Shown one piece after another: positions 1-12,600 of a DNA stretch of 64,000 bases. The stretch spans positions 813,328 to 877,327 of the forward strand of contig VXBM01000214.1 in assembly GCA_013400155.1 (NCBI GenBank). Direction: 5' to 3'. Each line of letters begins with the position of its first letter. The stretch's first letter is position 1. The position numbers and the translations under genes were made by a program. Below the pieces are notes generated by a model. That model was not told the origin of the DNA and searched no databases. It saw nothing but the letters and a program-made list of their open reading frames with translations. The DNA is from Helopsaltes ochotensis. Taxonomy: Eukaryota; Chordata; Aves; Passeriformes; Locustellidae.

Positions 1-438
1 TCACAGAGATAGAGTTCCTGTAGAGCCTGTTATGCTTATAAGGGTTATATCAATCTTCCAGCTAAAAAGCTTCAAGCTGCTCACTAGATACTGTTCACCC
101 CTCATGAAGATGGACACTCAAGGAATCCTTGTTATCTAGCACACATTCCTCAAGCAGGTCATCTCTATCTTTTCAAGAACATTTCAGTGTGACACTGGCT
201 GAAAGCAAAACCAGGAGCAAATGTGGCTTGAGAGCGAGGGCCCAGTAAGTTCTCTCTTTCATGCTCTTTATGAACTCCACCTTTGCTTCCATCACACTTC
301 TGATGCTATGCCAGTTCCAAAAAAGAAGTGGCAGAGCAGACAGGCTGGATCTAAGACATTTTAAAGAGCGTTTTAAATGGTGAGGACTGTAAAAAAGGCA
401 GGGTTTTTTTCCTTTTTCTTCAAACACACTGGACATAC

Positions 439-673
439 CTGCACTTCATCCAGCAGCACTCTTGCTTGCTGCAATGGGATAGGAACACTGCCCAGCTCAA
501 TTACTGGCTGACAGGACATCTCCAGCAGCCACTTGCGCAGCTTCTCTGCCAGCTCCCTGTAGCGCTGCCACTGGTGAATCCGGCTGTCAATGATCCCCCT
601 CATCTGCTGTGCTCGGCGAATTATGCCTTGCCACTGATTGCTCAGGAGACTCAGATTCAGGTTAAATTCATCC
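439..673 (-). CDS. SYNE1: SYNE1 exon e40
   Basis: 235 bp: one base completing Arg, then 78 codons DEFNLNLSLLSNQWQG to ARVLLDEVQ, the longest exon here. It holds IHQWQRYRELAEKLRKWL, a repeat boundary, and the near-invariant GSVPIPLQQAR. Acceptor is ttaaaag, donor gtatgt. The gene continues past base 1: positions 1-438 are intron with no visible element. Confidence 0.97.
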
Positions 674-3600
674 CTTTTAAAAATAGATAAATAATAAAAA
701 TACACAGTCACCCTCATACTCGGATATGTTAGCTTATTGAAATAATTGAAGTGAAAAGGAAGGTGTCTGTCAGCCAACTACAAAACACTAAGTCAAAAGC
801 ATTGAAGTCTCATGAAGGCTGACTGAGGAAAAGAACTGCACATTTCAGGTACTGCAAGAGTTAAAGGGATCCAATTATTGAGGCCTTAAAAACCCCAAAC
901 CCTTAATGCACAAAACTCTTTTACCCTCTTCCCAGAAATACACAAAGAAAACCCTCGGGTTTTGCCCGTTTAGATTAGTCAAATTCATAGTCAATCATGA
1001 AGATTTCACAATTCACCTCCAGATTTACTACTGAGTTCAAAGCAGGCATAAGATATACATAACATTAATACAATTCTCATATTCCAATAAACAGTTCATC
1101 TTAGCACCATGATAACCTTAGCAAAGTCAGTGCATAGGCACAGGTGTGAAGCCACTGGTGCTCCACTGATTTTCATTCATTTGATCACAAGCGTTTAAAA
1201 CAAAATCCCAGGCAACAATGAATTCCTATTCCATCACATTAAGGCTGCAGGTGTTCTTAAATGGCAGTAGGAAATCCCTCAGATACAGGCAAACCCCCAG
1301 TTGGCATAAATCAAATGTAGTGACACTAAATGTGTAACTGCAGGCTCCTTTGGTGAAAGTGACATTTTGAAAATACATCAGAATAGATATACATGTAACA
1401 CGCTTGATATTCCACGACAAATCTTTGTCAGAGAAGCAGCCTCAGAAGGTTGTTGTATTCCCAAATGCAACATTCACATGCCCCACAGCATTCTAAAGAA
1501 CAATGTCTTAAGATCTGGCTAATTAACAGCTTAACCACAGTTACACAGCAACAGTAACTTCCACTTCAGAAGAGCATGATCTACCTTCTCTGTTTGGAAG
1601 TCTCCCACTAGTCTAACTCCAACATAACCAGCAGCAGCAACAACACAGCAATGTTTACCTGTCATCCACCTGTCCTTGTTCTAGGAGGTGCTGCCCATCA
1701 GAGATAATTGAATGCAAAATCTGCTGGCGGCTGAACATCTCTGCCTGGAACAGCTGTTGCACAGGAGACAAGGATGTTAAAACAAGATCTCACATTTTAA
1801 TTCTGTCTGCATGCACTGATAAAAATGAGTTTTCATGCATTTAATCTCATTCCAGATTATCCAATGGGAGTTTTGTCATGACCTTAATAGAAACATCTTG
1901 TAAACTCTCATTTTAGAGGTACTTGATGATTCTAGTAACTACTATTAGTTCCTCAAGACCAATATTGTAAAGTTAAATTATATCAATAGGAGCTAGATTT
2001 TATGTTTCAGGGTACAGTTAAATGACATTGTAATTTACAACAAAATCCAGAGAGAGTATTTTTTGCTTGGACAGAAAGGGCACTTCTTATTTTTTGACAT
2101 GTTTAAAAATTTTATAATCTTTTGCTTTGTTACACAGACAATGTGTGATAATATGTGTTACATAAACTTTCAATACACTTTTACATTGCCATAGAGCTTT
2201 AAAAGAAATAGACAGGTATGCATTGAAAACAATTCATGCTGGAAAACAATTTTCCACTTCTTCCAAGTTTTCATATTTATTTTCCAATTTCCCCCACAAA
2301 TAAAAATGGCATAATAAACTTCCACAAGACTTTAAAAACTCTCTTATTACTTAAAAAAAAAAAAGTTACTTAAGACAAAAAATTACCTAATTACCACTTA
2401 AGCAAACATAACTCAAGTGTATATACCACTTAATTTTATTTTTAAAATCATCTTTTCTTTTAGTAATGAACCATGTCTCTATTTAAGGTTCTTCAGGAAT
2501 ATTTTTATGTTACTGAAAGTACACTCAGGCATCACTCTATGTTCAAAAGGTTTACAGAGAGATTCAAAGAAAAAGTATACTGATATGAAGCTTGAGATTT
2601 TTTTCTTTTAATGTTAGCGATGGTATTCGCAGTTGACAGAAGTTCACCCTTGCCTGAACTAAGAGCCACTATTTTCCCCTTGTGTTATACGGCATCCCAC
2701 CAGCTCAAATTGTGATTGTACCAATCCCTGCATCTGCACCTGGCAGAAAAACACCCACTGGCACCTGCACTCTTAAATCCCTCAAGTGCACTGCGTGTAG
2801 TTTCGGTCTTCTAGATGATGCAGTAATTTTTCAAAAGGGGTTGTTGCCTCTCTGAATCAGAGTTAACTCTGAAGTGCTACTCAGGTCATACATTTTCTCA
2901 TAGAAAGAAACAGAGTTGTCTGATTTCTTTACAGAAATATTTGATACTGTTCTTTGAATACCTTGGCACTTATCATTGACTGAGGCTGAATCAGAGGGAA
3001 ACTGAATGCTATTATTATCTCATGAATGAAGCCACAATAGTGTGGCACTGAGAATTTCAGAAAGCTGAGTAAAAAGGCAAAAATTTTACTTTCTGTCACA
3101 TCCATTTTTGTCAAATGAGGGGACATGAAGCACAGACGATAACAGCATCTACCAGTATTGTTGACAGATAATGACTAAACAGAACACAACTGGCTGCAAC
3201 CGGTTAAACAAGTCCCCTGCCCAAAAACACCAACCTTTCCCGTCCTCCCCTCCTTCGCACCCCCCAAAATCTGAAAACAAAACTAAAACCCAGCAAAACC
3301 AATTCCTTCAAAAAGGGAAAACTTTCATACTTTTTTAGGAGGACAGGTGAAATAAAAGCTTATCAAGCATGAGGAACTCTGCTTAGAGTGGACGTACTCA
3401 AGCCCTACACAAAAGTAGAGATATTTCTGTCACCATCCACTTCCTTTCAATATTTATACATAAGAGGGATACTCCATTACCTGGGACTACTTGTCACCCA
3501 AATTTATTCTCATATGTAGATCACCATGAATCACAGAAACAGGAGTTCAAATGAGGAGGAAAGGAGGGCAAGTGTTGAAATGCACAACACGAGCACACTG

Positions 3601-6600
3601 CAAAAGAAATCTGGTAATTGAGCTGGCAAGGAACTTCCTTCCCTTTCCCCTGCCAGCACTTTCTCAAGAGCTTGTCTCAGTGCATTCTCACTGCACGGGA
3701 TTCCCAAGCACTCTCCCATGTACTGGAGATCTGTGCAAGAGTGATTACGAGATCATCCTGGCAGACTGATGTAGACATCAGTGTCAGCACACGATGTCTG
3801 AAAAAGATATCACCTCCACCTTGTAAACTCCATCAGGAAGATATTTCCAAGTAAGGCCACTGAGGTGGTTGGAGTCTTCTTCGGGTAAGAAACCAGTAAA
3901 AGTTATGAGTCACTGAAAAGGCAATAATAGAGCTGGAAGCATTTCAATATCTAGTCTAGGAATTCAGGTGGTAACAGTATTTTCTGATTATTTTCAATAA
4001 TAAAAAGCAAAACAATGTGAAAATGCATCTCAAGAAACTGAGATTTGACCCTTTCAGCCACAAGGAGTAAAAAGAAAATTCTTAGTGACTATCAGAAAGC
4101 ACTGAAAATGAAATTATGTAATGAATACATTTTGATTATAAAAAATGCCAGAAATTAAGTTAAAAAATAAAAGCAGGTTACTTTTTAAAGAATGAACTTC
4201 AGTATTTAGAAAAACAGATATTTACCATATTAATTCTAAGATGACTTTACAGTTGCAAAAAATGGCTTAAGCAGAGTGCCCAAATAATGTTCATCTGTGC
4301 AGATCAAAGTTTCAGGAAAGAAGTGAGCTGAGACTTCAAGATAAATGAATACAGGGCAATTGCCCTAACTCCCTTCAAATAATTATAGCTATGACTAGAC
4401 ACAACAACAGTAAGAGATTATCTACTTAGTAATGATTTCTGGACATTTAAATCTCAAAGACCTGAGATGTTTAAACTTACAAAGGCTGTGCAGTTAATGC
4501 TGGCAGCAATGAAAGGAAATGAAATGGATGACATTTGTGAAAGGAAAGGCAGTTAGATGCTAAGGCAAATGTATGCTAAAAATGGTTGTGAATTACTTTT
4601 TGCTATCAGACACTCATTCAAACACTATGCAGTGAGATATAAGGCAGAAGAGGGGGAAGGACATAACTCTTCCTGTAATCTGGCCTGAGTCTAGGGGAAG
4701 GTCAGCTGAAAAAGTTGTGGGAACTGAAACTACTGGGGCCTCATGGGAGTTCTGGTATGAAAATTGACTTCTTTTACTTGATCTTTACCAGGATTCTTGG
4801 CAGTAACAATATGGGTGGAGAAAAAAAATATGCACCACTTGACTTCACAAAAGAACCACAAACCCTGAATCTAGTATTAGTAAAAACTCTGAATCAGTTT
4901 TTCCCTGCAGCAAAAGCTGTGCTAGCTCCTGATTTGTTACAAACAAATGACTCTAGCATGCAGCAAAGACCAAATCAGTTTGTTCTCCAAGGAAATGCTG
5001 GAGATGTCTACTCCTCAAATGGAGGCCCCATGGTGAATTATATAACTCAGTACTTTACATAAAATTCTTCTTTTTACATGCTTTTCAAATGCTATATGCA
5101 CTGATAAATTAGTAAAAAATAAACAAAATCAAAATAGAGATTTTCTCCAGTTATGAGTGAAGGCAAAGAGCCCAACAGCATGAGAATTAGGTTTTTAAAG
5201 GTGCTTCAGTTTCCTTGGCAGGAACAAATCTGAAGTTGGCTAAATGAAGGGGACATGCACTCATAGGCACACTGATGCATTATACACAGACACTCAAGTC
5301 CTCCTCCACGCTGGTTATTATTGACATATTTGCATGCTTCTGTTTTAAGGTTTTCCTCATATGGTGCACAAAAATACAATTCAAGGCATGCTATTTATTG
5401 TAGCATTCAAAAAAAGAATATGCATTCCTTCTATATATAAATAGTACGTGTTTTAGCGATGCATAAATATACATGATTACTTGCCTCGTGTTCCCTCTGT
5501 TGCTCTAAAAGCCTTTGGTAGTTTCCTGAAACTTCTACTGCCAACTTCTGCTCAGTCTGAACTAATAAATCCATCCAAGTCCCACATTTCTCCAAGAAGG
5601 TCTGCTGCTGCAGCAAGAAAGACTGCAACTTACTGAAAGAAAGAAAGATGCATTCAGGTAATTCCAAATCAGATGGTAACACCTTTCCTACTTAGCTGTC
5701 TCACTGAATTTATTTAGTCAATACATAGAAAAGTAGAAGTCCTACTCATTTCAAATCCTGTTAATTAGTAGCAAAACAAGCATCACAGCTTAATGGCTTT
5801 GCTCTTTATTTATAAGTACAGCAATGAAAAGGAACTTTGGTCAATAAAATACCTAAAACATTTCTATATTCTGCAAAAGGTATACTTTCTAACTTGTAGA
5901 AAATCTTTTAACAATCTTTATTTATCCCCACCTGAATCTCTCTGTAGTCTGAGATGAGATCAGAGACCAATGTCTGTTCAGGTTCTGCATCCTTTTGATT
6001 TCCTTGTCATTCAGAGGAAGCCTGTAACCCAGCTCATTAAGACGGTCCAAATCAGGGGCCATGCTGCTGAACTTCAGCATTTGACTCTGCAACAAACAAT
6101 AAAAGTGGTAACTGGGAAGTTCAGGGATTACATTATTATTGACTTGAAAATTATGAACTAGCAGTTAGTTAAATTTAGAATGGCCTTGGTTGCCACCAAG
6201 TGGTAAGCAATCTCTATGCCAGGGGAAAAAAATTGCATTTCCAGTTTTCATCTTCTGGTCCCAGACCAGGAGAAGACTTGTGTTCATATTTAAAGTGTGC
6301 AGAGATGTATACTCAAATTGCACTGAAGTGTTTTGCTGAATTGGGGATTTACAACTCAGAGCTGAAGAACAAAGCTGGTAATCAAAGCCATACAGTATAC
6401 TGTCAAAGTAAGTGAGGGTTTTTTCCTTGTTTCTTAGCCTGAATTGTAGGCTGGTAAATTCCCACTGAAATGATTAAACTTTTTATTTTAAGGTTTTTGT
6501 TTTGCAGTACAGAACTACTCAATTCACTCCATAAGTGGAATTCTGTCTATAGTTCATCTTCATAGAAAAAGAACGGAAAATTACAATGACAAAAACAGCC

Positions 6601-9600
6601 TAGATGGCAAAGTTCAGCAACTTCCTGTCATGGCCTCTAAAAAAAGGAGAGGGAAAAAAGAAGATCCACCAGAAAAGAAGAGTGAAAGACCTCAAATGGA
6701 GATTACACAGTACACACAATGAATATTTCTTCAGTATATCAAGTTACCCAAAAGTATAAATTACTTCATACCTAAATGAGATACCACTGAAACAGGAATT
6801 GAACAAATTCAAAAAAAGTTGGGAGAAAACAAGATGAAGAAAATCTCCAAAAACTGCTACAGTTTCCATGCCCATTTTGATCTGTTAGTAATTTTATTCT
6901 GAACGGTTTGACTGCCCTCTTCATCTTTGCTCAGGGAGAAGGTGACAATCATTCCTTGACTGCCATCAAACTTCAAGTTCTCAGTCTTACACTTCTCATG
7001 AGTGGTGGTCCTTTAGCACCTATAGAAGGCACGTATGGTACCTTTGTACATCCTGCACTACAAATAACCAGACCAACAGAAGAACAAACAACCCCAGCAC
7101 TTCCTTGGTTTATTAGTCACCTTGAGTTGCTCCATTCTACTCTGTATTGCTGAGACATCAGATGAGTGACTGGGATCCTGGTCTTTCAATGTTTCTTCTG
7201 CTTCTGTTATCCAGGTCTCAAGGACTTCCAGGTTCTTGGCAAAGGTTTGATAGTCCAAGACTCCAGCCTTGAACACAAAAGGATCCACAGTTTAATAATT
7301 TTGGCTTACAGCTTCCTTATTGACATTACAATCCTGTTTATTCTCATTATAGATTTGCAAACAGTTGAATTGTCTAGGAGCAATTGTAACTGCTGGTTTG
7401 TTTGCAGACTGTGGAATTAGTTGGATTTTTTTTTAAGGTTAGAAGAGGATTTTTTTTATCATAGCAAAGGCAGCATTGCAGCGAAGTGCATAAATTATCT
7501 CCTCATCTTGAAACAGATAATCTTTTCTAACTTTCTTTTATGAAAGAAACTCCTCTGTTTAATTTATTGCTAGCAGAGAGAACTAGTAACTTTTATGGCA
7601 ATTTTAAATTAAAAACTTTTCTTATAGTACAGTGATACTATAAGCATATCTCAGACACTGCTGGATTTCTCTTTTCTCTCAAAGAGAAGCTGCTACCTTT
7701 GTGGCTTTTACATCCGAATAGTTTCCTATGGAATACATTCTTCCACTCCTTTTTTGTTCTTTAGTCCCTGGTGACACAAGCAATTTGGCAACATCTACTA
7801 AACAGGCTTTGACACAAATGGTAGGTGTCAGTCTAATCACTGACATTAATAAGAACAGCAAAAAATCAATTCTACCCAATATTCAGAATCTCTCATTTAT
7901 TTTAAGAAATAGGTGGGAAGAGTAGTTGTCTTAAGGGGAGCAGTAGCCGTGGATCCAGCTCTTAGCACTATTGCTGTGTGCTGAAACACGGCCACCTTGG
8001 CATTCCAGACAGATGTTTTCCTGCATGAGGTTTGCTATCCTTTTCCCACAATTCGGACCTTATTACAAGGTCTCTTTGCTGGACTTGAACATATTTTCTA
8101 CTCACAGCTTTGGCTTCCAGGGAAGTCTAGGAAAAGCTAATTAACAAGTAACACTACCCTCTTTTCCCAGGCAGATTTAGCTAATTTATGTGTTTCCAGG
8201 GACCACAGGATGATCACATTTGAGGACTGCAAACCCTGTCTGTGTACCTGGAGTGCAGCCTGTTGCTTGCGGAGAGCCTGCTCTAGCGTTGACAGGGTCT
8301 GGTTCAGAGAGAGATGATCCGACTGTATGGCTGCTGCTGCTGAAGCCTCCACCTGGCTTTTTAGCTCCTCCCCCAGTTCTTGAAGAATAATCAGAGACTC
8401 CTGTGCTGTTTTCAAATCTGTGAGTACATCCTGTGGCAACACATTGAATAAGGACATGAATAGTTAACACTCTGGTGGTGTCATCATCACCTGATTTAAA
8501 GGAAGAATGAGATGACTGAACTCAGGCACTGTAAGGAAAATGTATTTACTACTACATTTCAATAGCAAACTTCCCAGTTACATTCAGTATGACTTGAAGA
8601 ACAAAAAAGAAATATCAAAGAACGTGTACTGAAAAGAACAGAAAAAAGACAGCGCTCAACTAGCTTTGAGCAAACCTGAGTTGTTGATGAGGCAATAACT
8701 GTTGTTGAAAGAAACCTTTTGAATTTACTGACACGATGGTCCTAAGCAGTGGCAGCCCTGCCTGTGAATTGATTCAGGTGTAGGCCTCCCTTTTCTTCCT
8801 GCTATGAGTTACCAGGAGGACTGAAAAAAAATCATTTGTAAATGGCCTAACATATTTGTTAAAGAATGGGACATCAGGAAATAAATTATTTCAATGAACC
8901 AATTTAAATTTCCAGTCCATGGTGCCTGACCATTGCAGTAAATCCTTCACAAGATCATGAACATGTTTATTTCTTAAACACTAACATGTTGGTTTTTTTC
9001 TCACTGCAATTGTTTTGCTTACATTGAGACAATTCATATTTTATTTTTTTGGTCAACGACACTTAATATTAAGTTAAGCTCAAAAGAACCAAAATGTAAG
9101 CACAGAGAGATGATAAACAATTCCGCTGCCTTGAGATACAAACTTTAAAAAGGAAGAATCTCAAGGTTTCAGAGTGAATGGTATCCTTTCATAAGGAAGG
9201 ATAAAGACATCTCCATTATTCTGAAAATGTGAACAGTCTTGATTGGTGGGAATACAGTTAAAGGATTTTGAGTTTCTTTTCATTATAAGGAACTCAAAAA
9301 GACTTGGTAGAAATACTTTCCCAAGCACGAACACCTTCTTTAAGCAAGAACTTAAGACTGAATCAAATGATGTAATTTATCCACCTTCTCCAGACAGAAG
9401 ACTTCAGATACCAGCTTCTGAAACAACACCACAATTAACAGAGGGATCAAAATTTAGAGACACATGAGATTTGGGTAGCAGACATAAAGCTGTCTCTCCT
9501 ATGCCTAAGCTGCAACAGTAACCTGAAATAGGTTAGTATACAAGATTCTAAAACACCAACTACAGAGTTTAGCAACGGAGACCCTCTTGAGATTCTTTTT

Positions 9601-12600
9601 AGCCCACAGAGCTGAGAAGAGCCGCAAAGCTTAACTGAACATACATTGCAGTCCCGAATCCAAGTAGTAACTTCATCATCAGCGATGTCTTTGCTGGTTG
9701 CAGTCTTCAGGAGTTCATTGGTCTGGTCTTCTCGCTGACGGACGGTGGAGGAGCACTGCTGGTAGCAGTCCTTGTACCTCTGCCACAGCTGGAGCAGGGC
9801 CCTGCTGGCACGCAGCCGCTCTGCAATCTCCTGCAGGAGGTTGTTCCACCTGGGGAAGAGATTGCATGAGCGATCGAAGCCTGGGAGTCCGCAATAACTC
9901 TCCATGCCCCTCTTTCTCTCTGCTGCTTCCCGTGGTCTCTTGACTTTTAAAAAATTTGGTAATAATCAAGATCCAGACATTTAGTGAAAATAATACCAAA
10001 CCAGGTTGTTCTGAGCTGTCACAACGTGTGTGATCTGTGCTACATCTTCGATGCTGTTTATTAATGCTGGTGGTCAGAGCTGCAGCACACTTCTTGTAGT
10101 GAACCTCCTGCTATTTCCACTTAGTACCCCAGCATCACAAAGCATCCATGACCAACCATGCACTGCCAATAACAGATTCCCGTGAGGGCCTAAGAGGCCC
10201 AGATCAGCTGTAAACAAGACACCATTTCTTCTCCTGCCATTTCCTCCCAAACTCTGACACAGTATTTAAAGTCATAAAGCTCTGTGCAACTCACTTGTAA
10301 AATACTCCCAGACATATTAAAAATATTTATATTTCTATTATCCAATTAAGTATCTAATCTTCCTTGGAATTCTTTCCTATAATAATTCCCCATTGAATTT
10401 TTTCCTCTAGGAAACACATGCTTTCTCCAATGTCCTTGCTAGTTACCTTGGTAATTACTGCCTAATTGTTTCCTTACCAAAGAAAATCACAGTACTAAAT
10501 AATTAAATAATAATCTAATAATAATACTACTAATAATACTAATAATTAAATAATAATCTAAATTATTATTATTATATGGTGAAAAGCAAAGGTTTTGGTT
10601 CAAAAATTCTGCCAGCCATCACTGTCAAATGGGGTTAAATGGGGCTAAATAATCTCTCCTCTCACTTCTAGTTTCTACGATAGGACAGAACACAGATCAA
10701 ACACAGATTAAAATAAATTTGGTATGATTCTGTTTCCAAAAAAATTCCCAGCTTTCCACCAAACCATCTTTTTTCTTCTGAGTTCTCCTTTCCTGTATCT
10801 GAGTAAACCTTTTTACTCTGAATTCAAAGCTGGGGAAGCTGTTTGCCAAGGTACTGGTGAGGGGCTTAGATCTTCCTGTCTATGATGCCCTTCCTGCAAC
10901 TAGAAATAGCAGCCTAAAATTTGGGGAAACTGATGCAAACCATTGAAACACAATTTTACAAACAAAATCTTCAGACAGTTCTCAAATTTCAAGCGCAGTA
11001 TTATTTTCCAGCATGGTATTGATGAATCTTGGTTGGCAGTCAACCACAGAGTAAAACTACTGGCATTAATGCCCAAATGCTTGCTGGAGAAGGTATTTAA
11101 TTTATTTTGAGCAGTAAATGAGACTTGTACTCCAGTCCTTGGTGAAAGGAATAATCCTGCCTGTTCCAATGTACCCCTCATAACCCCAGGAACTTAAAAT
11201 AATAAAATGTGAGAAAAATAGGGATAATGGAAAACTGGATAATGGATAAATACAGATTTGCTACTGAAATTAAAGTTTAACACAAAACCATTTTCTACCT
11301 CATATTCACTTCTTTCAAAGTGTTGCTAAGTGTTTCAGTCACTGGTGGGTGACATTCTTTCAACAACTCATTGGTCACAGAACCAAATTTCTGCAAGCTA
11401 TTCTCTTGTTTTTCCAATTCATCTTGTAGGTTCTAAAGTAGAATAATAAAGAAGCAAAACAAAACCATGAGTTAATAAAATTCCATGATGTAGAAACATT
11501 TCAAAGTAGTATGTATTAATTGCATTAGATTATCAATGAAAACTTGATTTCATGTGTTTCATATAAATAAGTTATTAATATAAAGATTGTTCCTGGATTA
11601 ATTTGATTTTATATCAAACATAGCAAAAAGTAAATTTTAATCTTGTATTTTTACAAACTGTAAAAATCTTGTAAAAGAAATCATTCTAAACAAGCACTTT
11701 TGTACAGAATAGAGTAAGCACGTGGGCTGATTCAAATTTAAAAACTTAACAGATGGATGAAAACTAACTAAATAACATTTTCCTGTTTAAAACAAGATGA
11801 AAAAAGTAACAACATAAAGCAAGCTGTATTCTGAAAACAAGGATCTTGCTCTTTCAGTTACCACTATGATGTATGTCTATCAGGGAAGTGTGTTTTGTCC
11901 AGCAGAGGGAAATGAGGCTGATGAGGGGACTGGAGCATCTCTCTGACAAGGAAATGCTGAGGAAGCTGGGCCTGTTCAGACTCAGGGAGAGACAACTAAG
12001 AGGGGACATCATAATTGAACATAAATATTTAAAGGGGACGTGCCAAGAGGGTGCTTCCAGGCTCTCCTTGGTGGTGCCCAGCAATAGGATGAGAGGCAAC
12101 GGACAGAAACTGATGCACAGGAAGTTCCAGCTGAACGTGAGGAAGAACTTCTTTACTCTGCGGGTAACCACGCACTGGAACAGGTTGTCCAGAGAGGGTG
12201 TGGAGTCTCCCTCACTGGAGATACTCAAGAATTATCCAGACACAATCCTGTGCCATGTGCTCTGGGACAACCGTGCTTGAGCAGGGAGGTCAGACCAGAT
12301 GATCCACTGCGGTCCTTCCAACCTTACCCACTCTATGACTCTCTGAAAAGCCTCCTTTTTCTTTTTTTTTTTTTTAAACTTAAATATTTTATGCATATTA
12401 TTACAGTTTGAAAGCCCAGCAAACCTCACCCTGAGTTCATATTCAAAATCTTAATCAGATAAGAAGTAATTTTCTGTACCCATTGTTTTACCAACTCATT
12501 CTCTCTAATGTGTAAAACCTAGAAGAATGGCTGTAAAGTCCATTCCTGGATTATCTTTAAATCCTGGTTTTGAAAGTGCTGTCCATGCCTAGATGATTTG

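Noticed and set aside
4715..5062. A 115-codon plus-strand ORF in the e38/e39 intron
   Set aside because: No recognisable domain, no splice or promoter context, AT-rich intron; consistent with chance.
5481..5484. Treating the GT near e38 (and the equivalent near e5) as the true donor
   Set aside because: It adds four bases and breaks the frame to the next exon, whereas the GC site gives exact continuity with nesprin-1.
11873..12280. A 135-codon plus-strand ORF
   Set aside because: It lies wholly in the CR1 3' end and its peptide follows the repeat, not a gene.
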